Assembly (NCBI GenBank): GCA_020747015.1
Contig: JAGTJM010000153.1
Span: 1-22,336 of the forward strand
Direction of reading: 5' to 3'
DNA from: Pyrenochaeta sp. MPI-SDFR-AT-0127
Lineage: Eukaryota > Ascomycota > Dothideomycetes > Pleosporales > Cucurbitariaceae
DNA: 22,336 bases
The stretch's first letter is position 1, and each line of letters starts with the position of its first letter. Under the pieces are notes generated by a model. That model ran no database searches. It had not been told where the DNA came from and worked only from the letters and a program-made list of their open reading frames with translations. This document shows, one piece after another, positions 1-8,709 of the stretch. Both the position numbers and the translations under genes were made by a program.

Positions 1-1
1 T

Positions 2-328
2 ACCAAGCACACCATTACACTAGCACCGGGCGCGTACCTAATCGATTTCAATGAAACGGTTCAGATCCCAAGGAATTGCATGGCAAGTGTATTCCCCAGG
101 TCATCCCTGTGGCGTTCCGGTGTGGGTATCAATGCTGGCGTGGTCGATGCTGGATACAACGGTACTATGGGGGCTTTGATGGAAGTGAAGAATCCCAATG
201 GAGTTGTACTCTATCATAACGCCAAGCTCGCACAGATTGTCGTCGAGGAAATGGGAGAAACAGTCGAGGGTTACAACGGCATATATCAATCCTCAAAAAG
301 TAGTGTTGGACGCGATGGGGCAGAATAG
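2..328 (+). CDS. dUTPase / dCTP deaminase-fold protein, 3' end (5' truncated by window edge)
   Basis: An open frame enters at base 2 and ends at TAG 326-328, giving about 108 residues. An internal ATG at 80 would be a false start, because the frame upstream of it (LAPGAYLIDFNETVQIPRN) is good family sequence. Visible motifs are RSSLWRSG, then GINAGVVDAGYNGTMG, which matches the dUTPase nucleotide-binding/catalytic segment (D-x-x-Y-x-G), and later NAKLAQIVVEEM, like the conserved ARIAQL strand. The C-terminus ends SSVGRDGAE, resembling the flexible glycine-rich tail. The glutamate that acts in bacterial dCTP deaminases (ten residues after the Asp of the DPG motif) is a leucine here, so a dUTPase-like diphosphatase is more likely than a deaminase. 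The family removes dUTP from the nucleotide pool. No breaks are seen. The N-terminal half lies outside the window. Confidence 0.85.
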   Translation, partial: TKHTITLAPGAYLIDFNETVQIPRNCMASVFPRSSLWRSGVGINAGVVDAGYNGTMGALMEVKNPNGVVLYHNAKLAQIVVEEMGETVEGYNGIYQSSKSSVGRDGAE

Positions 329-737
329 TAACATCTAAGGATATTCCTGATCCACAAACCAAAGCAGAGCAGATTTTCCTATCAAAAGAGTGTTCCCAGC
401 AAAGCATCAAGAAGTAAATAAATAATTCATCTCCTACTATAATATTTCCCCGCCCGTAAACTTAATAGCTTTTCTCCACTCTATACTATATCTCTAAACT
501 ATACTACTAACGTATGGTTGAATTACCCCTAGGGGTAAGAATATACTCTAGAGGTCAATTATAGAGGTATTCAGGGTTTCGGCTAGGGCAAGAGTTTTTA
601 CCCCCAACCGCTTAATCTAGGGTGATCTGACGCTATTTCGCGGGGCCCCTAGCTCGTGATCGGCCACTAAACTGCACTTTAATGGTGGCTTAAACTAACA
701 CAGCGAGTGAACTTCCCTCTGTTCTCTCGTATGGCTA
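329..737. other. Non-coding stretch, probably transposon-derived
   Basis: No gene is seen. The stretch holds a 16-bp perfect palindrome at 523-538 (TTACCCCTAGGGGTAA). At 572 it holds CAGGGTTTCGGCTAGGGC, which begins like a hAT terminal inverted repeat (many start CAGGG). The preceding 8 bases (564-571, GAGGTATT) would be the target-site copy if so, but I found neither the inverted partner nor the second target copy downstream. The hAT C-terminal fragment at 738 fits this being one end of a deleted element. Confidence 0.35.
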
Positions 738-1031
738 GTGATATACTCTACTTCACCTATGTCTACCGAAGCAGAACGTATGTTTACAGGTACAAGGCGC
801 CAGGTGACGTGGGATAGAACTAGAATGTCCGCTAAAATGGTGGAGATAGGTGAGTGTATTAAGGTCTGGGTAAGTATTCCAAAGGGAAAGGCTAGGCCGT
901 TGCTTGCAGGTGTGTTTTGGAACGCGGACGATGTTGACGCGGCTGTGAGAGTACTTCAGGAAGACATAGAGAGGGAAAAGAACGTAGATGGTAATAGTGA
1001 AGACAATCCAACAGCAAATAGCATGGTTTAG
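738..1031 (+). pseudogene. hAT transposase C-terminal dimerisation fragment
   Basis: The open frame runs to TAG 1029-1031. Its first 40 residues are the classic hAT C-terminal dimerisation signature: SPMSTEAERMFTGTRRQVTW followed by DRTRMSAKMVEIGECIKVWV. This corresponds to the family pattern P-x-S-x-E-x-E-R-x-F-S ... R ... L-x-x-E-x-x-E-x-L-x-x-W. The remaining 55 or so residues are an acidic tail (VRVLQEDIEREKNVDGN) that I do not recognise. There is no good start codon: the frame begins at a GTG, and residues fitting the expected upstream helix (MASDI) sit in the neighbouring frame at 731-745, pointing to a frameshift there. The rest of the transposase (BED finger, RNase H-like core) is absent immediately upstream. 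It is probably a relic, although no stop interrupts the conserved domain, so a short exapted gene cannot be excluded. Confidence 0.75.
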
Positions 1032-2375
1032 GGAGATCAGGGCTTTTTACCAGCAGTAGGAACTAGATGTATATTGTACAGCCGGGGTTTCGGCACCATG
1101 AAGTCGTCTAACTTGCCTAAGCTGTAAATTGTACTGAAAACAATGAAACTGAAACACACCTCAGTCTCAGTTTTAGAACGTGGCTATCCATCACTGACTA
1201 CACATACCCATATCGCCTAGTTGACCCTCGCGTTTTCCGGTGAACAACGGTCCTGTATGCTCCTGTGCCCAACGCTCAACAAACTACTGACCGACACAGA
1301 TGCAACAAGCGTTAACCGCTGTTTCCATTTTGTATCCTGATGTACTTCCTAGTACTATCAGTCACTTGTATCTAAAGTTGGAACTCGATCGAGCAATTAA
1401 CCCTAACCCTTGATCGTCGATCGGGTGGGTTCCACATACATCAAAGTTGTACTGGGTAGGCTGTCCAGTCCGCGTGCTTATCTGAGCGCTCAGAGCGTCT
1501 GCTGAACACGGCGAAAACTATCAAGCAGCCGCTAGCAACCCCTGGGAATCGCCCGCAACATAGGCAGATGAATCATAGCAAGAAACGACGCGACTCAACG
1601 CAAACGACCAGAGCGGTAAATGCGCAGATATTGAGCGCACTCTCTTTTAGGTTCTCTGTTGGGAATCCACAGCTTTATTTCATATGACGCTTGTAGTTCT
1701 GCCAATAGATAGCTAAACAGGGTCTCTACCAGTACGCACCGTACCAGTACCGGACCAAAGCGAGTACCGGTACGTACCAATGCCAAACAGTACTAATATA
1801 CAAAAATGAGGCAATTGAGCTAGCTATTAGTGCGCTCATATCGTGCGGCGTTGGAGATGAAGTTTGTTAGTTCACACTCCTCTAAAAAATGTTGAGCTAT
1901 AAGTCTACACCTATCTGGCCTTGGCTCCGATGTATTATTGAAAGATATGGTAGCTTCTCTGGCGGCATAGCTAACTAAGGTCCGTACTAAGGAGCTATCA
2001 GAGCCTTAGTTCCCCAGTCACCCCAAACATCTTGCACGTGTACAGCTGTCCGATATAAGGAGAACCTCATAAGTACTGCATAAGAAAGAGCGATAAATGG
2101 TAGGACCGATAAGTATTGCTATCTACGGAACCTCCGGAAGCAGGGAACAGAATTCAATAAAAAAAAACACAATCTTGATCAACACGTAAACTATCATCGC
2201 AATCATCAGTTTCTACTAAGCGCATTTTAGTATTTTATCTAACAACGGCACTGCGAGTTCTATCCTTAAAGTTGCTTTGATCTCGCACCTAATTATAATG
2301 TCTGATCATCTTTCTATTGCTGATTAAGAATTTGTTCTTCTTAACAGCTCCAATTTCGGCAATCACCTATAAAAC
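1032..2375. other. Gene-free region with palindromes and repeat-like patches
   Basis: No convincing gene. An imperfect inverted repeat at about 1379-1432 (GGAACTCGATCGA against TCGATCGGGTGGGTTCC) encloses a two-unit CCCTAA stretch. A 14-bp perfect palindrome, TCTGAGCGCTCAGA, lies at 1481-1494. A cluster of GTACC/GGTAC motifs lies at 1733-1778, including the palindrome GTACCGGTAC at 1764-1773. A poly-A tract is at 2158-2167 and a TATAAA at 2369-2374, just before the hAT start codon. The patches look like ends or remnants of old DNA transposons, but I could not pair them. Confidence 0.3.
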
Positions 2376-3750
2376 ATGGCCTCTTCAGTCGCACCGAGCC
2401 ACTTAATCTCAAGAATGCATCGTCAAACACCGCCTTCCCTACTGATACAATTATCGATTAGCCCAACCTCTGCCTCCGAGGCTTCGAACCTCCCCCAATT
2501 ACACACTAGAATCGAGGCGCCTGGCACTAAAGGCACGGTTTGAAGCTTGGGAGATAGAAAGTAGCAGCAAGCTCTGGGCTTGTATACACTGCTATCAGTC
2601 TGGTAATATAAATCCGGGCTTTACCTGGACGTAAAAAGACGGTACTGCTAATTAGGGCCTTTGTGGACATCTAAAGAAGCATGGCTGGGATGAATAAGGC
2701 TTAATTAAGGCAAGAAAGGTGCTGAAAAGAGAGTGAATGATTGAGTCAATGCGAAAGAAAGCTAGCGAAACTAGGCTTGCTTCTGAGGCCTATCACTAGC
2801 GAAAGACAGCGTATAACAAGGAGTTGTTCCTCCCTAAACTACTCCGCTGGATTATCCATAATGACCTACCCTTTAACATTGTTAATAGCATTCAGTCTCG
2901 AGCTATGATGTTGGAAGCGAGTAGTATCCTCGAAGACTACAGTTGTTTGCAGACTGACGAGACTATTAAACGCACAATTATAGAAGATTATTAGGGTTAT
3001 AAAGGCGAGGTTACCGAGAGACTTAGAGCGGGCGCGAGCAACATTCGTACCTCTTTCGATCCTTGGACCTCCCGAACTCACATTGTACTCTGCGGAATTG
3101 TCATGCATTTCGTGGACGCCAACTACCAAATGCAGAACTTCCTCCTCTCTATACCCGAGATGGAAGGCAAGCACTCTGGCCTTAATATCGCAGAAACGGC
3201 GCTCGCTATTCAGGAAGGCAAGATGGATGTTGAACAATTGAAGCTGTGGCGGTCCCGAAGACCTATTGGTAGCTGTACAACGTTATTAATTTCATTATGG
3301 CTTCAAATCAGCGTCGGAAGCGGTTCCTCAACATTCAGCTTTAAGAGGATGTCGAGTGCTTTGTCACTGCTGCCATCAAAGGAACTAGCAACTAGAAGAG
3401 CTGGCTGCTTGAGAAGGACAATGGAAGTCGCTGTAACTCGACATGCAAGATGATTTGCCGTATAATTGAGCTACACAATGCTATTAAATCTTTCATATAT
3501 ATGGAGATTGATGCCTGGGAGCAGCACGAGAAGGAGCAGAGTCGGAAACGTGCATGAGGCAAGGCCCCGCAATCTCAGCGTCAACACCACCAACGGAGCC
3601 AAAGCGCTGATAAGTCCTTAATCGATAAAATTAATAAATTTGATAACGATATCCTTTCTGATGAAGACCTCGCTGAAGAGCAGCTACAACCTCAAAAACG
3701 CATGCGGAGTATAAAGAAGCATCCTAGACGAGACGTACAATTTTAACGAA
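2376..3750 (+). pseudogene. Degraded hAT-family transposase with BED-like zinc finger
   Basis: A probable start ATG is at 2376, followed by a one-base shift near 2490. From about 2505 to 3270 one frame carries a BED-like finger (WACIHCYQSG ... GLCGHLKKHGWDE: two Cys, two His). It then carries a hAT core: FLPKLLRWIIHNDLPFNIVN, TSFDPWTSRTHIVLCG (the D-x-W-T-S segment with a catalytic Asp), and EMEGKHSGLNIAE. Six stops interrupt this frame before 3000. All would be CAA, CAG or CGA with one C-to-T change. A one-base deletion near 3270 moves the rest (LYNVINFIMASNQRRKRF, WLLEKDNGSRCNSTCKMI) into the next frame, which ends at a TAA near 3745. The segment between the D-x-W-T-S region and LWRSRRPIG is much shorter than in intact hATs, so a deletion removed part of the core. 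No C-terminal dimerisation region follows. It is inactive and resembles fungal Restless/Tfo1-type hAT elements. Confidence 0.85.
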
Positions 3751-3889
3751 GCTGACTTAATAATAGGCAAGATCACGACTCAACTTATTGTGACTAGGTC
3801 TGAGAGGAGGGGAGAGTAAAGATAGACTAGCCAGGCAACTATGAATGGGTTACTTTAATCTAGGGAATTAGCGCAGCTAGATAGGTAAC

Positions 3890-4862
3890 CCCGCCGTTCC
3901 TAATCTACTCAGCTAAGTGTTATTTGTCTGCCTAGTACGAGGAAGGTAATCTCCCACTTAACTAGGTAGTTAGAGTTAGTGATATTAGCTGGAGAAATAA
4001 TGACTTAAGGGGTTAGTAACTAGAGCACTTTAACCGGCATATAAAGACGCGCGTAGTTAGCGCGCCTAAGCTACTTAACTTTAAGTCCTATAAGAGCTAC
4101 TATACAGCCTAATTTAAAGAGATATATAAAAAGAATAATATTTACACTCTCTTTATACTAGCCTATTCGTCTTACTTACTCTAGCCGCTTAACGTTATCT
4201 GCTTCTCTCTATTAAAGAAGGCGTACAAGCGTTAGGTTGAAGACCTAATCCAAAATTACATTAATTATATTACTAGACTTAAGTTTCTGCCCTCCTTTCA
4301 GCGGCCTTTACGCAAGCGTTTACTTCAGCTAATATTCGCCTAGCTTTCTAAGGCGCCAGGCTTATTCTATTAAATCTAGTAATGGTATTAGAGAGACGGG
4401 ATATACGTCTCTCTACACTAACACCTGCTACCTTAGAAGAAGCCCTCTGGCAAGCCAGAAGTCTAAGTAACGTTCATGATTTTAAAGCTTAATTCACGTT
4501 AATACGTAATCGCGTACGCCAATAAAAGAGCACATCTCCAGCATTAATTATTGAAGCTGCTAATTAACTTAAGGAGGGGGCTTCAATTATGACGTGTGAG
4601 CATAAGTTAATGCGCAACCGGATCACTAGCCTTGAACGCTCCAATGAGGCAGCCAACCAGCGTAAACAATGTAAGAAGAAGTGGTTCCAGAAGGGAGGAA
4701 TCTTAATAAGAGGAGAGGCAGAGGATTTAATAGCCCAGCGTAAGGCTGACCAGCAGATTGTTCGTGAGGAACATCGACGTAGAGGTCATAAGGAGGTAGT
4801 CGCCTAACTCTAGGGCGCTGCAGCAAGTGTAGACAGGCGGGGCACAACGCGTATACATGTAA
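3890..4862 (+). pseudogene. 5'-truncated pogo/Fot-type DDE transposase with C-terminal CCHC knuckle
   Basis: From about 3894 the frame reads PFLIYSAKCYLSA*YEEGNL, then LEHFNRHIKTRVV, NNIYTLFILAYSSYLL*PLN, VICFSPLKKAYKR and VEDLIQNYINYIT. This is the DDE core of the very common fungal pogo-like transposases. A one-base shift near 4375 leads to TPATLEEALWQARSLSN and an open stretch at 4589-4807 (MTCEHKLMRNRITSLERSNE ... QKGGILIRGEAEDLIAQRKA), the family's basic coiled-coil tail. After a second shift, 4816-4860 encodes RCSKCRQAGHNAYTC, a complete C-x2-C-x4-H-x4-C zinc knuckle. The N-terminal helix-turn-helix and the first catalytic Asp are missing. The expected second-Asp segment has lost its Asp and His residues, and the third catalytic Asp is Asn (PLNV). 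Nonsense codons are mostly CAA/CAG-type. Confidence 0.88.
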
Positions 4863-5085
4863 AAATGATACTCTACGTATTTAACTATAATTTAAATTAA
4901 TACCCTACTATTCTGTTGTGTTGCACGCTGATCTTGATGCACGGTGTTCGTAGGGTGGCCGACTAGCTCCGTGTGTTAGTCTTAGTTGCAATTATAACAA
5001 TGATTTCCGGGTTGAACTCGTAACGGGCTTTCAGCATTCTAATCTGTTAGACAAACTCGAAGGACTATAAAAGGAACAAGCTTAT
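4863..5085. other. Intergenic spacer
   Basis: An AT-rich spacer between the pogo-type relic and the 3' end of the sugar transporter. I see no gene. It contains the transporter's likely 3' untranslated region on the minus strand, with no clear polyadenylation signal that I can single out. Confidence 0.4.
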
Positions 5086-6799
5086 TTAGGCCTGCTTCTC
5101 GGTCGTCTCTCGGACCTCCATTATATGAGGGTCGCCAACAATCTTTGCTGTAGTAGCGGCAAGCTCATTCGCACCCTGTTGCTCCGACTCAAACAAGAAT
5201 GTGAGCTCTTCTAACGTCTTACCATATGTTTCTGGGAACAAAAACCAGATAAAGACCACCTCAATGCATAACCATGCCACATACACAATTAGGTATTTCC
5301 AGTCCAGCTCAGCCAGGCCAATAGGGTTTACCTGAGAACCAAACATGTTGGCCAGACGCCCGAACAGCTGGAAGTAACTAATGCCCTTTGTTCGAACATA
5401 GTATGGCCAGAGTTCGACCTATTGCACGACTAAATCAGTGGATGCAAGAAATAGAAACTGCAAATATGCTTACCAGATAAACATAGGTCAATGCGTTATA
5501 CCCGATAGCGTAGGCGGGTTTATAGAGGAATATGAGGACAAGCACAGCGATTCCTGTACCAGATGACGGAGACATCTTGTAACGCGCCTGGGCAGCGGTC
5601 CAACCAGAGTAAATCAGAAGCAGAAGGATTGCAGTAAGCATGTACATCCTTCGTCTTGGATATCTAGGGGCAATGACGGCGATGATCAAAGCTGTAAGAA
5701 AGCCCCATGACTCCATCCCAACATTGAAGCGCACTTGGATACGGCTATTAGTAATACCAATCTTTTTCAGAATCTGTACAAGGTACTGGCTGATAAGCGT
5801 ATTCCCGCTGAACTGCGTAAACAGGCCGAGTCCGCAAGCAACAGCAGCTCGGTGTCGCATGCCTTTAGTTTGGAAAAGTTCTCCCCACCCACGAGCACGA
5901 GATGAGTTTTCAATCTCCAGCGCCTTTCGGATTTCGGCTAGCTCAAGATGTGGAAGCTCTTGGGAAGCGTCGCCTTCTGCGTGGTAATCAATTAAGATCT
6001 TGAGCGCTTCTTCGCTACGATCTTTCGATACAAGCCAGCGAGGGGACTCTGGAACTGTCCAAGCGAAGACGATTTGGATGACAGATGGCAGAGCTTGAAG
6101 CATAGATGGAAGACGCCAGCTCCAATCATTCTGGATTTCGAGCGTTCGGAGAACAATGCCAGCACCCAAAACAGCACCTACGCCATAAAAGGCATTGAAC
6201 ATACTACCGAGGAATGGTCGTTCCTTAGGATGTCCAAGCTCACCAAGAAGGGCAGAGCCAGACACGATAGCGTACACAATACCGTGGCCAAGGACACATC
6301 TTGCGAAGGCAAACATACCGACTTCATCATTGTTAGAATGCTCCATAAGCTTTACTTAGCAATGACTTACCGTTCTGGGCGAGACCTTGTAGTATCGCAC
6401 CGATGACCATGATACAGGACCCGAAAACGATACTCAACCTTCTTCCGAAATGATCTGTCACAAGTGAAACGAAGGGAACGGCGGTGATGGCTCCGATCGC
6501 GTAACTAGAAGTAAGGAATCCTAACATAGCGGGGCTTGGGTTGTCCATGTAAGAGATCCAATATTTCAGTGCTTGCAGGCCGTTCATCATAGAGCGAAGG
6601 GGCCGTCAGCCAAACGACACACATCATAGGAGAGACTTGCTTACTTGTCGAATCCACTGGTTGACTCAATGAAGATACAGAAAGGAACGAGGAAAAGGTA
6701 GAGGCGACGGAGGTTGGGTTTGTTCCACCATTTTACATGGTCGTTGGCGACGAGCCTCTCGATGATGCTTTCATCGACTAGGATGACCGCGGGAGGCAT
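5086..6799 (-). CDS. MFS sugar transporter (hexose/disaccharide permease-like), four exons
   Basis: Exons on the minus strand are 6799-6645, 6594-6371, 6321-5474 and 5418-5086, which join to 519 codons plus stop, the usual length of fungal Sugar_tr permeases. The chosen start MPPAVILVDESIIERL precedes the first membrane segment (YLFLVPFCIFIEST). Family signatures are in place: TDHFGRRLSIVFG (loop 2-3 G-R-R), PESPRWLVSKDRSEEAL after segment 6, VELWPYYVRTKG, and PETYGKTLEELTFLFE after segment 12. The C-terminus is cytosolic and charged. Introns 2 (6322-6370, GTAAGT...TTCTAAC...AAG) and 3 (5419-5473, GTAAGC...TAG) are canonical. Intron 1 (6595-6644) has GTAAGC and a CTGAC branch site, but the only acceptor that restores the frame (GFD-N-SMMNG) is CG, not AG. 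The gene resembles fungal lactose/hexose permeases. The substrate cannot be read from sequence, and the product may be compromised if intron 1 fails to splice. Confidence 0.85.
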
Positions 6800-6904
6800 G
6801 ATACAGATTGGATTTGAGAGTTGAGTGTGAGAGAAGTACGAAGGGCTTCGAGAGAACAGAAAAGGGCTCAGGCCTAGATAAATCAACAGCGGGCGCGCTT
6901 GCTC

Positions 6905-6912
6905 ACTATAAA
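6905..6912 (-). promoter_or_regulatory. Candidate TATA box of the sugar transporter
   Basis: On the minus strand TATTTATA lies about 105 bases upstream of the ATG at 6799. Spacing and composition suit a fungal TATA element. This is a single short AT-rich motif, so confidence is low. Confidence 0.25.
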
Positions 6913-7677
6913 TACAACCCTGCAATAGCCAACCTTTCCAAGCCGTTGGTAAAGCTCCTTAAGACCCGCGACAAGGCGACTTGTCAGACGGCTCGTGGGA
7001 AGTTTGGGTTCGAAGGATCAACTGCAGGATGCAGCATATACGGTCTTGGCTATACACCTTTGTGTGACCGATGACCGGATAAGGATATGTGTGGTCAGCA
7101 ATCTGCTTTTCTATGTTTGAAAGTACGGGTTTAGAGTTCCCTCTACTGTTTTCCGAGTAGTCTCTTCCTTCTTCATCTAAAGTAGACATCTTAGTAGGTC
7201 ACCATCACTGATTATGAACCATCTGACCTCGAATTGAGGTATAATTTGATGGAAAGGAAGCATCACCTGGGGCCCAATGCACTGCGTCTCAGATCAATGA
7301 TGTGAGATCTCCGGTCCTCGATCCTTCACATCAATGTCTAAATTTCCACGAATACCTGCATGTAGATCTTTGCAACAGCCGTTGAGTGGCGCCAGCAATA
7401 CCAATCAGCTGTTTTACAATTGCCGCGTCGATGTGGGCGGTAGTATGTTCTATGCTACCCGAAGGATTCTTATTAGGCACCGGCCAATCTGCGTGAGAAT
7501 GCGGGGGAGGCAGCTTCTTACACTTGGCATGCTAGATTGGAGTCATCATGCTTACGCGAAGATTGCAATGCAGGCATGTTCCAGAAGAAACCCAACCATG
7601 AATGCGACCACGAGGAATGGGATCTCGGAAAGAGCGGCCAGCAATTCCGCTAAAGACAGGGGCCCGAAAACGGGGCC

Positions 7678-7710
7678 AGTCAGTCCTAGCCACCTCACAC
7701 CCTACAGGCT
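7678..7710. repeat. Inverted repeat / hairpin
   Basis: Arms CCAGTCAG and CTGACTGG are exact reverse complements separated by 17 bases. G/C runs sit on both sides (GGGG and GGGCC). It could be a transcription-end structure or a miniature transposon end. Nothing else supports either. Confidence 0.35.
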
Positions 7711-7934
7711 GACTGGGGCCCAAAATCAGACCCGTCTTCATGCTGCTCATGGATGAAATCAGGCACAATCAGAGGAGCTCAGGCTTAGATCATGAACGAT
7801 CATGCTAGCTCAAGTTCCTTACTCATAGCTCACATTGCAGCCCTGTGTAACCCAAGGTCAAATCTGGGAAGAGCTTTGTGTAAGGGTAGATTTAACTCCA
7901 TAATCTACCGCGATTACACTCCTCATCAGAGTGG

Positions 7935-8197
7935 CAAACTCAGTCCGGAGATTGCGTTGACTTAGGAATAGCGTCAAAAGAAGCAGTCGTTTCTGGAATG
8001 CACTGTCTCCCTGAGCCCATTTTAGCTGATTTGCCTCGGAAGGTTGCGGTAGAGGACCGGTTGGTTCGCGAACAGTCGCCGAAGCACGAGCAAGGTATCG
8101 TCAGCATTGATACCATGCTCAACCAGAGAGAGCACCATTTCGGAGGCATCGTTGATTTCCTCGAATGAGAATAATGTCTCTCTCGTGAAAAGCAGCT
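7935..8197 (-). pseudogene. Unassigned coding remnant downstream of the NOV-like gene
   Basis: Two minus-strand frames read like real protein but neither is complete. After the acceptor at 8198-8199, one frame runs 8197-8022 with FSFEEINDASEMVLSLVEHG, INADDTLLVLRRLFANQPVL and YRN, then TAA at 8022-8024. A second frame, about 8045-7935, gives QLKWAQGDSAFQKRLLLLTL followed by FLSQRNLRTEF. Together they suggest a helical region broken by a frameshift, either the end of the NOV-like protein or a further fused segment. I do not recognise the family. Confidence 0.4.
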
Positions 8198-8709
8198 CTG
8201 TGGGTGGCTGTCAGTCAAGTGGGAAAGCTCACACGCGCGGAGACATACCGGATGAGTTATTCATTGCCCGAATATCTGGCTTGGATCTGCTCATAGATAT
8301 ACTGCACGATATCAACATCTGTATCGGCCACCCCGGAAAGGAAAATCAAGCAACGCAGGTAGTAGTGGATATCTGTCCTTAATAGTACGCCAAAATAGCT
8401 TAGTAGATTCCACTCTGGGCGCTGAGGATCTTTGATATCCACGGTAGGTATCGCCCGCGCAGCGTCAAGGCGAGCACCGAGAGCTGGGAGAACAGTCTCC
8501 TGTAATGGCAACGGGTCTTTTGCACTTTCCACCAGAGAAGCTCCCAATTTGTTCTTCAGTTGCTTGCTTGAGAGGATGAAACTGGCGCCTTGCCATTTCA
8601 TGTGGGAACCATCAATCCATTGCGAATAGTGATGCCAATTTTCTCGAAGGAGCTGGAGGACGTCGGATGATTCGCACTCGCAAAGCATGCAGATGAACTC
8701 CTCAGACAA

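Larger units (their letters stand above)
6800..7934. other. Intergenic region, transporter promoter side
   Basis: No gene is supported. Open frames here (for example 7334-7756 on +) show no domain, no recognisable motif and no intron structure. Visible structures include a short hairpin at about 7223-7239 (ACCTC-GAATT-GAGGT). Another lies at 7678-7710, with arms CCAGTCAG and CTGACTGG around a 17-base loop and flanked by GGGG/GGGGCC. The transporter promoter and the 3' flank of the NOV-like gene must both lie here. Confidence 0.4.

Noticed and set aside
1399..1411. Telomere-like CCCTAACCCT
   Set aside because: Only about two units and inside an imperfect palindrome. Too short to call an interstitial telomere.
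2866..3237. 123-codon minus-strand open frame
   Set aside because: Antisense to the recognisable hAT transposase, with no domain of its own.
7334..7756. 140-codon open frame on the plus strand
   Set aside because: No recognisable domain, no intron signals and a composition rich in Arg/Ser/Cys as in chance frames. It also overlaps a hairpin.
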